A stretch of DNA of 64,000 nucleotides from Heterostelium album PN500 (Eukaryota > Evosea > Eumycetozoa > Acytosteliales > Acytosteliaceae). Location: NCBI RefSeq assembly GCF_000004825.1, contig NW_008805075.1, forward strand, positions 311,788-375,787, read 5' to 3'. Below the pieces are notes generated by a model. That model worked only from the letters and a program-made list of their open reading frames with translations. It did no database searches and was not told where the DNA came from. Below, piece by piece: positions 34,364-44,672 of the stretch. Numbering within the stretch: the first letter of the stretch is position 1; each line of letters opens with the position of its first letter. The translations under genes and the position numbers were made by a program.

Positions 34364-35959
34364 TTATTCTTTATAGTCATCATCACCATCTTCTTCCTCT
34401 TCATCATCTTCATCATCATCATCATCTTCTTCTTCTTCTGCATCATCGTCTTCATTACTTGTATCGTCGTCATCTTCTTCTTCTTCATCGTCACTATCTT
34501 CTTCATATGGATCCTTTTTTGTTAAGATAAAAGATAATGTTGATGACAGAGAAAGTTTTGAAAGAAGATCTGTAGTAAATGTATTCTCTTCGATTGTCAA
34601 TGATATCAATGTTTTGTTGAGAGCAAGTGAACTAACGAATGAATCTATTGCTTGATTTGTATCATCATTATTTTCATCTTTGCTATTTATATACTTTGAA
34701 AATGTTAAATGGTTGATTGTTTGGTTGTGTTCAAGCATTCTTCCAATTGATTTCAATCGATTGAGATTATAGGAACGAAGATGTATGCTTTTGATGGTTC
34801 TATTCGTATCTGTGTTGGATTGAGAAAACAAAGATTCATAGAAATCATCTGATAGCATATTACATGATAATGAAAGTGATTCGAGTGTACCATTGGCTTT
34901 CAAAGATGTGAGGAATTCTGATGAAATGAAGGTCCTAAGTTTATTGGTAAGCTTCTTGTGTTTACAAGTATTACCAAGATGAAGATATTTCAATTTGGTG
35001 TTGGTTGAAAGGGCAGAGCAAAAGTTTCTCCAATGCTTGAGGGGGACACGATCATCATCACTCTCCTCTATAAGTTCTGAACACTTGCACTCAAAGCCAG
35101 ATGAACCAATGAATAGTCTGAAGAATACATCGGAACTGAATGATTCCAAGATATTGTTCTTTGCAACGAGTACAAGTTCTTTGGCATCAATATGATCGAC
35201 ACGGATTAGAAGATGTTGAAGTGATCGTAATTTCAACAAAAATGAATAGGAGAGATGCATAAAATATTGATAATCCCAAGAATCATATTCCAATTCCAAT
35301 GAATTCATTCTCCAAGCTTTTACATATTTATAGTAGTCATCGTAATAGATGTTAAGATTTGATTTAACAACTTCAGAAGCACTACTAGCAATAAACTCCA
35401 TAAATGATAGATCTATGTTATTGGCATACTGAAAGTATTCGTAGTCTTCAACAAGCACTTCCATCTTTAATGAAGGATATTGTTTATGAATTGCCAAAAG
35501 AAGATGTGGGCTATTTGTTTCGATGATAAGTCTCTCCAAGTTTGGAAGACTATTGATTGTTTCTTTGAATTGGACATCGCATTTACCTTCTTCTGAGAAG
35601 GTGTCCAAAGCCTCCAAGTACAAAGTGTGAATGTTTTGTTTGTTGTATAATGAATACTGACTATCTTTGTTCATAGATGCAGGCAATACATAGTAATGCT
35701 TGTTTTTTGTTTTCAATTTTAAATAGATTCGGTTTGTTTGGATCGATATAAACTTGAACCAATTCTTACAAACCAAAGATAGTTCGACATGTGATGAATT
35801 TAGATTTATCTTCTGGAATAAATCTGAATCCTCCTCATCTCCACTATTATGATAGCTTCTAATGTGTGATACAATGTATTCCTTCAATGTCGATGGAATT
35901 CCATTTGGCAACAAGTATGTCAATATTTTTTGTTGAAGTAGTGTTGATAATCCTTGCAT
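34364..35959 (-). CDS. F-box-like/LRR protein with acidic tail (paralogue 2)
   Basis: Single-exon 531-residue paralogue of the gene at 31362-32951, same strand. It shares the F-box-like start (LLQQKILTYLLPNGIPSTLKEY, then VELSLVCKNWFKFIS) and the LRR stretch, which is almost identical over the last ~250 residues before the tail (TLESLSLSCNMLSDDFYES and following). The acidic tail is longer (Asp/Glu-rich, about 50 residues) and is encoded by GAT/GAA triplet runs prone to slippage. The greater similarity of the 3' half than the middle suggests recent duplication with gene conversion. Function unknown. Confidence 0.8.
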   Translation of the reverse strand: MQGLSTLLQQKILTYLLPNGIPSTLKEYIVSHIRSYHNSGDEEDSDLFQKINLNSSHVELSLVCKNWFKFISIQTNRIYLKLKTKNKHYYVLPASMNKDSQYSLYNKQNIHTLYLEALDTFSEEGKCDVQFKETINSLPNLERLIIETNSPHLLLAIHKQYPSLKMEVLVEDYEYFQYANNIDLSFMEFIASSASEVVKSNLNIYYDDYYKYVKAWRMNSLELEYDSWDYQYFMHLSYSFLLKLRSLQHLLIRVDHIDAKELVLVAKNNILESFSSDVFFRLFIGSSGFECKCSELIEESDDDRVPLKHWRNFCSALSTNTKLKYLHLGNTCKHKKLTNKLRTFISSEFLTSLKANGTLESLSLSCNMLSDDFYESLFSQSNTDTNRTIKSIHLRSYNLNRLKSIGRMLEHNQTINHLTFSKYINSKDENNDDTNQAIDSFVSSLALNKTLISLTIEENTFTTDLLSKLSLSSTLSFILTKKDPYEEDSDDEEEEDDDDTSNEDDDAEEEEDDDDDEDDEEEEDGDDDYKE

Positions 35960-36207
35960 TTAAATTTAATGATATAATTTAAACAGAGCATGAAGGTTTA
36001 ATCTGCAACAAAAAAAAAAAAAAATTTCGTTCAACCCAACCCCATACAAATTTATGTTAATTGTTTTTTTTTAAAAAAATTAAATAATATATTGAATATA
36101 TATATATTGCGTTTTTTTTTAATATTTATTATATTATTCATCATATTAATAAAATCAATTAAAAAAATCTATATTTGTTTTTAATATTACTAAATACAAA
36201 ATTGAAG

Positions 36208-36489
36208 ATGAAGTTCTTATCAGTTGTAATTTTAATATTTTGTATTTGTATAATTATCAAATGTGATGAGAGATGTCAAAATATAGATACTCCAATATGT
36301 AGTAGTGATCAAGAACTTGTTATAGAGAAATATAACAATGGATGTACCTATCCTAGATGTATAACTGTTAATCAACCCAAAACAGACTGTCATTTAACAA
36401 TACCAAAGTGTCTAGCAGGTCAAAAGATAAAGAATTTTATCGATAAAAATGGTTGTTTACATCACAAGTGCGAGAAGATAGATAATTGA
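36208..36489 (+). CDS. Small secreted Cys-rich protein with two 4-Cys units
   Basis: 93 residues from the ATG at 36208 (an in-frame ATG at 36175 would add an 11-residue leader that blurs the signal peptide). Signal peptide MKFLSVVILIFCICIIIKC, then two tandem units: CQNIDTPIC...NGCTYPRC and CHLTIPKC...NGCLHHKC. The spacing C-x6-C...GC-x3/4-C resembles antistasin-like or other small inhibitor repeats, but I cannot name the family. A decayed twin lies at 36960-37115. Likely secreted; function unknown. Confidence 0.7.
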   Translation: MKFLSVVILIFCICIIIKCDERCQNIDTPICSSDQELVIEKYNNGCTYPRCITVNQPKTDCHLTIPKCLAGQKIKNFIDKNGCLHHKCEKIDN

Positions 36490-36559
36490 TATCAATAAAA
36501 TTTAAAAAAAAATCAAGATTAATTTTATTTTATTTAAATATGAAATTGAAATTACATTA

Positions 36560-36870
36560 ATTTTATTCTTCTTCATTACTTTAATCTTCATTTCCATCTT
36601 CCTCTTCCTTTTCCTCTTTCTTCTTTAAGATCATCATCTTCGTTTCTTGTATCTTCATCATCTTCTTCTTCATCGTCACTATCTTTTTAATATGGATCCT
36701 TTTTTGTTATAATTAAAGATAATGTTGAAAAAATAGATAGTTTATATCTTTTAAAAAATTTTTTAAAGATTATCAACACTGCTTCAACAAAAAATATTGA
36801 CATATTTGTTGCCAAAAGGAATTCCATCGACATTGAAGGAATACATTATAGAAGCTATCCTAGCTTGACT
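36560..36870. pseudogene. Rearranged relic of the F-box/LRR family
   Basis: The left part (about 36620-36725) resembles the 3' end of the F-box/LRR genes in minus orientation, including the acidic-tail triplets and the TATGGATCCTTTTTTGTTA stretch. The right part (about 36779-36858) matches the 5' end of the same genes but in the opposite orientation (CTTCAACAAAAAATATTGAC, then GGAATTCCATCGACATTGAA). The body is missing. This is a deletion plus inversion product of a third copy. Confidence 0.7.
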
Positions 36871-36959
36871 GTAACCCTATTTTGAATAATAAAAAAACAC
36901 TATTATAATTGATATCATAACACAACTCTAATTTTTACATTTTTTTTAAATGAATGCTT

Positions 36960-37115
36960 AAGGGTTGGAGCCATTTTTCGTTTTGTTATGTATTATTGCA
37001 GAAATAAAAATTGAAGATTAAGTTCATATCAGTTGTAATCTTAATATTATGTGTTTGTAGGTATCAAAGGTTATGAGATATGTCAAAATATAGATACATT
37101 AGTGAGAACTTGTTC
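36960..37115 (+). pseudogene. Decayed twin of the Cys-rich secreted protein gene
   Basis: About 37010-37115 aligns with 36200-36330: the AAATTGAAGAT(G/T)AAGTTC start region, the signal-peptide stretch CAGTTGTAAT(C/T)TTAATATT and AGATGTCAAAATATAGATAC. The start codon is lost (ATTAAG for ATGAAG) and the frame is disrupted, so it is not expected to make a product. The rest of 36490-37512 is AT-rich with nothing further recognised. Confidence 0.7.
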
Positions 37116-37512
37116 TAGAAAAACTTATTTGTTTTAATTTAAACAACAATGTATTTCTATTTTCAAAAAATTCTTTATTTGAAATTAAATATTATCTTTA
37201 ATTAATTAAAAAGAGATACACCCTATTAATTTTAGTTATTAATTTCGAGTAACAACTAAAGTGTGAAATTCTCCAATTTTAAAAGGACATACCCCCAAAT
37301 CTTATTTTTATTTTATTTTAGGTCTATGTTTTGGCAAACTGGGGTAGAGTATATGATGGTACTTTGAAAATTTATAGTTTTCTAACTCTTTAAGATTCAA
37401 AGATAAATTTCAATAATAAAATAAAATAAAAATATTAAAAATTAAAATAAAAAAAATTTTATAATTCAAATTTATTTAATTTTTAATTTATTCTAATATT
37501 CTTTAAATAAAT

Positions 37513-39672
37513 ATGGATAACTTGGATTTAGAAATTTATCAAATAAATGACTATTTAGAATATCCTTATTTCGTTAAGGTTTTAAGCTTCCTTTCACAAC
37601 ACAAAAATATTTTTTTACTAAATTTGGAAAAAGCACAAGAATCAAGTTTCGAAAAATTATTGGTTTCGATAATAAGAGAACAACTTTTACCTTTCATTTC
37701 AACACCATTAATTTTAAAACCAAATATCATTAATACATTCCAATTTAAATCATCATCATTAGAATCATCGGATATTATTAAAGATCAAGTAGGGGTAGCG
37801 AATGATATATCATTTAAAGTAAAAGAGATATTTGGATTTCAATTCTTTACTTTTGAACATCCTGTTGTGTGTCGTATAAAGAATAAATCTTTAGTAAATA
37901 GCAATAACAATGAAATAGTATTTAAAGAAATAAATAATTGTTTTGAGTTAATCGAGCTTCTAAGAGAGACTGCTTCGTTTTCAGAAATAGACCTGTTTAA
38001 AGAAGAAATTGTTAACAGTATCTGTAATATGGCATTGATCTCCACATTGGCTCAAGATAATCTTAATGAAATCAAACAAACTTCATTAAAGAATAATCTT
38101 TGCACTCTATCAGAATATTCAGATTTCAAATCTAAAAAGGAATCATCATTTGATAAATTCTTATTTTATGATCAATTACATGTAAATTATTAAATAATAT
38201 AAAATATTTATATTTTCTTATTAAAATTTTTTATATTTATCTTGATTTAGATAATTGGACATCATATTCATCCTTGTTTTAAAATGCGTTCTGGTCTCAA
38301 TTGTGAAGAAGTGGTTCAATATGCCTATGAGCTGAATCAACAGATACCTATTCGTTTCATTGGTCTTCACAAGTCAGTTGGTAGATACAGTATGATTGAT
38401 GAGAATGATAATCCATCTGATTACTTTCAAAGATTATTTCCATCGGATGTTTTTGGTGATGCCATTCAGCTTTATTGTAAAGACAACCAATTGAATATCA
38501 ATGATTATTTAATCTGTCCAATGCATCCATTCCAAACTACCAATACACTACCAAATCAATTCAAAGAGGAATTAGATAATCGAGTATTAATTATCTTTCC
38601 AGAGTCAATTCAAGTACCATCATACTCAACTGCATCCATCAGAAATGTAATACCAGTAATTCAAGCAATTGATTATAATACTTGTGCACCACACATTAAA
38701 TTCTCATTGCCAATCCAATTGACCAGCTGCCTTAGGTTGATGCCAAATGACTATATTCCAATAGGTACTTCCATTTCGAAAGTACTTACAAATATATCTT
38801 CATTAGAGGGATCACCATTCAGTGATAGAGTGATCTTTCTTCAAGAGTTGGGTGGTATCTATCATTCAAACAATGAAGAACAAAGATATCAAAACTTTTC
38901 AATGATTTGGAAGGAAAACTCCAACCAATACCTACGTACTCCAAATGATCAACCAATTAGTTCATGTTCATTATTCAATACATCACCAATACCAAGACAA
39001 CAAACTAACCATACAATATTATCAGAACTTCTTTATCAATATATTGATAATAAGTGTATTGGTATGATTATAGAAAATGGAGTTAAAGAGTGGTTTAACA
39101 AATATGCTACACTATTGTTGGAACCAAATATCATATTATTTACAAAGTATGGTATTGCGTTAGAGTCACACCTTCAAAACTCTGTTTTTGTATATAGACA
39201 AGGTGAACCTGTATTCTTAATGCTCAAAGACTGGTCTGGTGCTGCTATTAAGAAAGATCGTCTATTAAAACACCAGGAATCACAACTTAACAAAGGCGAT
39301 GGTATACCACTCTCGCTGATCGATGAGATACCTAAATCTATCCACCAGTTAGGTGATATGGAGTATTACAAGACCTTTTCACACTCTGTTCTTCATAATC
39401 ACGTATGCCAAATTATAATACAAATCTGTAAAGAGTTCACAATGATAGATGAAACCGATCTGTGGGATATCACTTACCAAATCATTAGATCACAATTATT
39501 GAAATTGAAATCAACTGCTGCTCTATACAATCAGGTGATTGAAGATGAAAGAAATATATTCTGCGAAACCATAAAGTGTACATCACTAACTGCTATGAGA
39601 CTAATAACAAATTATCATGTTTCATTACCATTTGATACTATTAATCCTTTAAATCAATTTTATAATAAATAA
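37513..39672 (+). CDS. IucA/IucC-family NIS siderophore synthetase (copy A)
   Basis: ATP-dependent synthetase of the NRPS-independent siderophore (IucA/IucC) family, which joins a carboxylate such as citrate to an amine or alcohol. Two exons, 37513-38181 and 38251-39672, phase 0; 696 residues, slightly longer than the ~600 usual in bacteria. The intron falls just before the first signature: IIGHHIHPCFKMRSG (family GHPxHPxxKxRxG). Also seen: CPMHPFQTTN, STASIRNV (family SxRT), IKFSLPIQLTSCLRL, KYGIALESHLQNSVF and LMLKDWSG (family RDxxG). These are the nucleotide and carboxylate binding landmarks, with some substitutions. No signal peptide, so cytosolic. A tandem copy lies at 40919-43068. Family call strong; product unknown. 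Confidence 0.88.
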
Positions 39673-40918
39673 AATAAAAATATTAAGAAAATAATACTTT
39701 TTTAATTAAGTCGACCAATTAATTATAATATTATAAATGATTCATATTTTTTTTTTTTTTTTTATAACTAATGTGGTATACATGTTTTATTTAAAGTGAT
39801 TGAAAGGTAGCTTATAGCTACAAAAGAGGTATTTAAAATTGGAGAAGGAGGGTTGTACCGCTCAATTGAACGCTGTAATTTTGATTAATATTCCACCGGT
39901 TTACTTTCATGCTTGATTTATCCTTAAAAAGATGTATTTGATCCACGTCATACGATTCTCCCATACCCTAAAAGAATTGTTGTATGAACTTTACCATTTC
40001 TAGATTCTATATCTAGTCATTCTAACTATTAAATTTCCATCGCCACATTCCACGATTTGATGGCTTCTATCTACGTTGACAAGGCGTATGATTAGCTGTT
40101 AAATCATTAAGGAGTGTGTCTATTCTCGATTGTTGATCGCTGCTATATCCATTAAGTACTGGTATCTGTTCACTCTCACCCGACTAAGAGCGAATACCAA
40201 TGTGAATAGTATGACATACTGATGGATACCATATCCTCTATCCAGTCTGAGGTGTAAATGATTGATTGTTATCATTTGCCAGCGTAGGTTCGAAAGATAT
40301 CTCAGACCATAATATCGATCTCGCCAGAAGCATCAAACAATTTTACACCAATCTACATGATTCTCAGTACACTATAAGAACCACTTTTTTGTGTAGCGCA
40401 GTCACAAGAGGGCGAAGTCATCCCAACGGACTAGAATAGCAGAATGTAAGATGACAGTGACGTTCTAAGATTTCTAAAAAATTTGTAAAAAATGAAAAAA
40501 AAGTGAAAAATTTATGAATAAAAACGAGTGATGATTGCAAAAAAAGGCTTTATGTTAAAAAAAAGTAAAAATCAACTTAACAATGAACAATGCTGTGATT
40601 GAACAAATATAAGTTAATTTTTACCATACAAACGTGACTAATGTTTTTATATACAGATAAATAAATAAATATATACACAACTAATTGAGAGAAAAAACAA
40701 AAGCAAATGATTCATATAGAACACTATCTTAAATAGTTAATAGGGGGTAAAAATTTAAAAAAAAAAAGCAGTTTGTTACATATGTATATCTATCTAAATT
40801 ATTTTAACCACCAAATTAAAATGAATTTTTTTTTTATTCATTTTTGATATGGGAACGTTATAAAATCAATCTTTTTTTTTTTCAAAAAATTTAAAATATT
40901 TCTAAATATTCTATAAAT
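39673..40918. other. Spacer between the siderophore genes with a G+C-richer decayed segment
   Basis: About 39790-40450 has clearly higher G+C than ordinary spacers here and short coding-like stretches broken by stops, so it looks like a decayed gene or element. One frame near 40060 reads ASIYVDKAYD, reminiscent of the reverse-transcriptase FxDxxKAFD motif of LINEs, but no second motif is convincing. The rest (about 40450-40918) is AT-rich with the promoter of copy B by position. Confidence 0.4.
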
Positions 40919-43068
40919 ATGGAGAATTTGGATTTAGAAATTTATAAAATAAAAGATTATTTAAAATATCCTTATTTTGAACAAATTTTAAGTTTTGTCC
41001 TTTCACAACACAAAAACAACAAAATTATTTTTATACAAAATTTGGAAATTGCACAAAAATCAAGTTTCCAAAAATTATTGGTTTCGATAATAAGAGAACA
41101 ACTTTTACCTTTCATTTCAACACCATTAATTTTAAAACCAAATACCATTAATACATTCCAATTTAAATCATCATCATTAGAATCATCGGATATTATTAAA
41201 GATCAAGTAGTGGTAGCGAATGTAATATCATTTAAAGTAAAAGAGATATTTGGATTTCAATTCTTTACTTTTGAACATCCTGTTGTGTGTCGTACAAGAA
41301 GTAATAGTAATGAAATAGTATTTAAAGAAATAAATAATTGTTTAGAGTTAATTGAACTTCTAAGAGAGAATGATTCATTTTCAGAAATAGACCGGTTTAA
41401 AGAAGAAATTGTTAACAGTTTCTGTAACATGGCATTGATCTCCACATTGGCTCAAGATAATCTTAATGAAATCAAACAAACTTCATTAAAGAATAATCTT
41501 TGTACTCTATCAGAATATTCAGATTTCAAATCTAAAAAGGAATCATCATTTGATAAATTCTTATTTTATGATCAATTACATGTAAATTATTAAATTATTG
41601 TACCTCTTATTTTTTAATTTTTTTTTAATTTTTTTTATTTATTTTCATTTAGATCATTGGACATAATATACATCCTTGTTGCAAATTACGTTCGGGTTTC
41701 AATTGTGAAGAAGTGGTTCAATATGCCTATGAGCTGAATCAACAGATACCTATTCGTTTCATTGGTCTTCACAAGTCAGTTGGTAGATACAGTATGATCG
41801 ATGAGAATGATAATCCATCTGATTACTTTCAAAGATTATTTCCATCGGATGTTGTTGGTGATGCCATTCAGCTATATTGTAAAGATAACCAATTGAATAT
41901 CAATGATTATTTAATCTGTCCAATGCATCCATTCCAAACTACCAACACACTACCAAATCAATTCAAAGAGGAATTAGATAATCGAGTATTAATTATCTTT
42001 CCAGAGTCAATTCAAGTACCATCATACTCAACTGCATCCATTAGAAATGTAATACCAGTCATTGATTATAATACTTGTGCACCACACATTAAATTCTCAT
42101 TGCCAATCCAATTGACCAGCGCCCTTAGGTTGATTACAAAAAGATGTATTCTAATGGGTACTTCCATTTCGAAAGTACTTACAAAGATATCTTCATTAGA
42201 GGGATCGCCATTCAATGAAAGAGTGATCTTTCTTCAAGAGTTGGGTGGTATCTATCATTCAAACAATGAAGAACAAAGATATCAAAACTTCTCAATGATT
42301 TGGAAGGAAAATTCTAACAAATACCTACGTACTCCGAATGATCAACCAATTAGTTCATGTTCACTATTTAATACATCACCAATACCAAGACAACAAGTAA
42401 ATCATTCAATATTATCAGAAATTTTATATCAATATATTGATAATAAGTGTATTGGTATGATTATAGAAAATGGAGTTAATGAGTGGTTTAAAAGATATAC
42501 AACACTACTATTGGAACCATTTATCATATTATTTACAAAGTATGGTATTGCGTTAGAGTCACACCTTCAAAACTCTGTTTTTGTATATAGACAAGGTGAA
42601 CCGGTGCTCTTAATGCTCAAAGACTGGTCAGGTTGTAATGTTATGAAAGAACGTCTTTTAAAACACCAGGAATCACAACTTAACAAAGGCGATGGTATAC
42701 CACTCTCGCTGATCGAAGAGATACCTCCACAAAGAAAGCTAGGCAATCTGGGGTATTACAAGACCTTTGCACACTCTGTACTTCAGAACCACATAGGCCA
42801 AATCATAATACAAATCTGTAAAGAGTTCACAATGATAGATGAAACCAATCTGTGGGATATCACTTACCAAGTAATGAGATCTCAATTATTGAAATTGAAA
42901 TCATCAACTGCTGCTCTATACAATCAGGTGATTGAAGATGAAAGATATTTATTCTCTGAAACCTCCGTCAAGTGCACATCACTAACTGCTATGAGACTAA
43001 TAACAAATTATCATGTATCAATACCATTTGATACTATTAATCCTTTAAATCAATTTTATAATAAATAA
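40919..43068 (+). CDS. IucA/IucC-family NIS siderophore synthetase (copy B)
   Basis: Tandem paralogue of the gene at 37513-39672, same strand, very similar in sequence (long identical stretches, a few small in-frame indels). Exons 40919-41581 and 41653-43068 with the intron at the identical phase-0 site; 692 residues. Signatures: IIGHNIHPCCKLRSG, CPMHPFQTTN, STASIRNV, IKFSLPIQLTSALRL, KYGIALESHLQNSVF and LMLKDWSG. Differences cluster at RLITKRCILMG versus RLMPNDYIPIG and near NVMKERL versus AIKKDRL, in the C-terminal half. Both frames are intact, which argues that both are maintained. It may make the same product or act at a second condensation step; many NIS pathways use two such enzymes. 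Confidence 0.88.
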
Positions 43069-43248
43069 CAATTTTAAAAATGAATTAATGTTTACTTGAT
43101 TGATGACTAAACAAACACTCAACAGCAATTTACCAATTTACTTTTTTTTTTTTTGATTATAAAAATTTTAAAAAAAAACTTAGTTTAATTAATGAAAGGA
43201 TTTGAACATCATAAATATCATATATTAATTTAATATAAATATTTGAAA

Positions 43249-44367
43249 ATGGTAATTACTTAAACTATATATATATATATACTAATTAATATATGAAATA
43301 TTAATTCATTTTGTTTTGAATAAATAAGAGTTACTTTGATATAAAACAAACTAGATCCAGAAATTGGGAGATTGAAGAAGAGGAAGAAGAACAGACTCTT
43401 TTCGTTGATAGACCTCAACCACAACTAAAAGTATCGTATCTATCAAACTTCTATTCTCAGAGAGATCAATATAATACTAATACTAATTGTATTTCAAATA
43501 ATTATAAAAATAACAATAGCTAGGCAGTGAAAATGTAGATCTTAAATCAAAACTATTGGTTGTTGCAACAAAAGATGCACCTTCAATATATATTAGAACA
43601 ATGTTTGGTGATAACTTGAAGGAAGTAGCAGAGATAACTATTAGTGATATCGTAAGTGGTATTGTTGTTGTTGTTGTTGTTTTTTTGTAATCATAAAACA
43701 ACACTTAACTAATCACCATTATTGATTAGCATCCAATTAGAACCAATGAACCAATTCTTAATAATAGATGCCAATTATATAAATATGAAAATGTATTGTT
43801 TGTATTGTGCCAGTTTACAGTACCAGAGGATAGAACATTCAACATGTCAAGACTTTTAGTGAATACATGCAAACCAGAGACAGTCATCATCATCGATTCA
43901 TTGGTAGACACTCAGTTTATATCATCTGATCATACACATCCACAACCACCTTTTATTAGAACACTCCGTACATCAAACTATGTCGTCGATAGCAATAGTT
44001 TCGTACCACTAGAATCACCGAATCTCGTACAAGGTATCACCGCTGCTATTTTATCACAAGTAAGTAGCAAAAGTTAATTATCAAAACTATTACGATGCAT
44101 TCAAATGACATTAAATAATTAATCTTTATCTTTGATCAAATTAATCAAATTAAATCAATACAGTGTGAAGTAGAAGGTATTCAATGTATTTCATTACAGA
44201 ATCTTGTTGAATCATCTTCACTCTGTAATTCTAGTGTGATCAATCTCGAAAATCAAATGAAAAAAGTTAATTCCATCTTTCAGAAAGTTCCACCACAATC
44301 AAATCAAAGCTATTTGAAGATGGTACAATTAATCAATAGAAGAGATGATAGAGGATTATATATTTAA
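43249..44367 (+). CDS. psmG1: Proteasome assembly chaperone 1 (PSMG1/PAC1)
   Basis: Chaperone that with PAC2 helps assemble the 20S proteasome alpha ring. Exons: 43249-43251 (ATG only), 43329-43488, 43524-43651, 43730-44059, 44164-44367; 274 residues, against 288 in human. Match to PSMG1 by eye: an acidic run near the start (RNWEIEEEEEEQ), a central VLFVLCQFTVPEDRTF, CKPETVIIIDSLV, and the most telling block PPFIRTLRTSNYV...LESPNLVQGITAAILSQCEV, which parallels human SPFLRALKTQNF...LEQPNIVHDLPAAVLSYCQV. Exon 1 contains only the start codon, and the 35-base intron before exon 3 is very short, so these borders need transcript support. Convergent with the RasGEF gene. Confidence 0.78.
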
Positions 44368-44597
44368 AAAAAAAGAATATATTGTAATTTTTAAAATAAA
44401 TGTTTGTTTGTTTTCTTTTTACTTTCATAACAAGCTACAACTTTAATGATGATTAATCAATACAATCAATACTTGTATTAATACAAAGAAATATAAGCTT
44501 ATATTGTTTTATATATATGTTTATATAATTATATTATAATAATGGTTGTTTATTTTGATTTATTTTTATTGATTTTTTTTTTTTGTAGATGTTTCAT

Positions 44598-44621
44598 ACT
44601 TTTACTATATATAGTAAAAGT
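44598..44621. repeat. Perfect 24-base palindrome between convergent genes
   Basis: Half-site ACTTTTACTATA followed directly by its reverse complement. It lies 231 bases after the PSMG1 stop and 52 bases beyond the RasGEF stop, in the shared 3' region, and could form a hairpin near RNA 3' ends. The rest of 44368-44672 is AT-rich with nothing else seen. Confidence 0.7.
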
Positions 44622-44672
44622 AGTTTAAACTCTGTATTTACAGATGTATGTCGATCGATCGATTGATTATGA

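Noticed and set aside
34318-34506. Lys/Met-rich minus-strand frame
   Set aside because: Alternative reading of the acidic-tail triplets of the F-box/LRR gene.
40060-40095. LINE reverse-transcriptase motif (VDKAYD)
   Set aside because: A single short match with no supporting FADD or QG-LSP motif nearby; kept only as a weak hint within the decayed segment.
40284-40300. GGTTCGAAA resembling a tRNA T-loop (B box)
   Set aside because: No flanking stems, D arm or anticodon arm can be folded around it.
43139-43154. T-run and other homopolymers as terminators or origins
   Set aside because: Such runs occur throughout the spacers and have no positional specificity.
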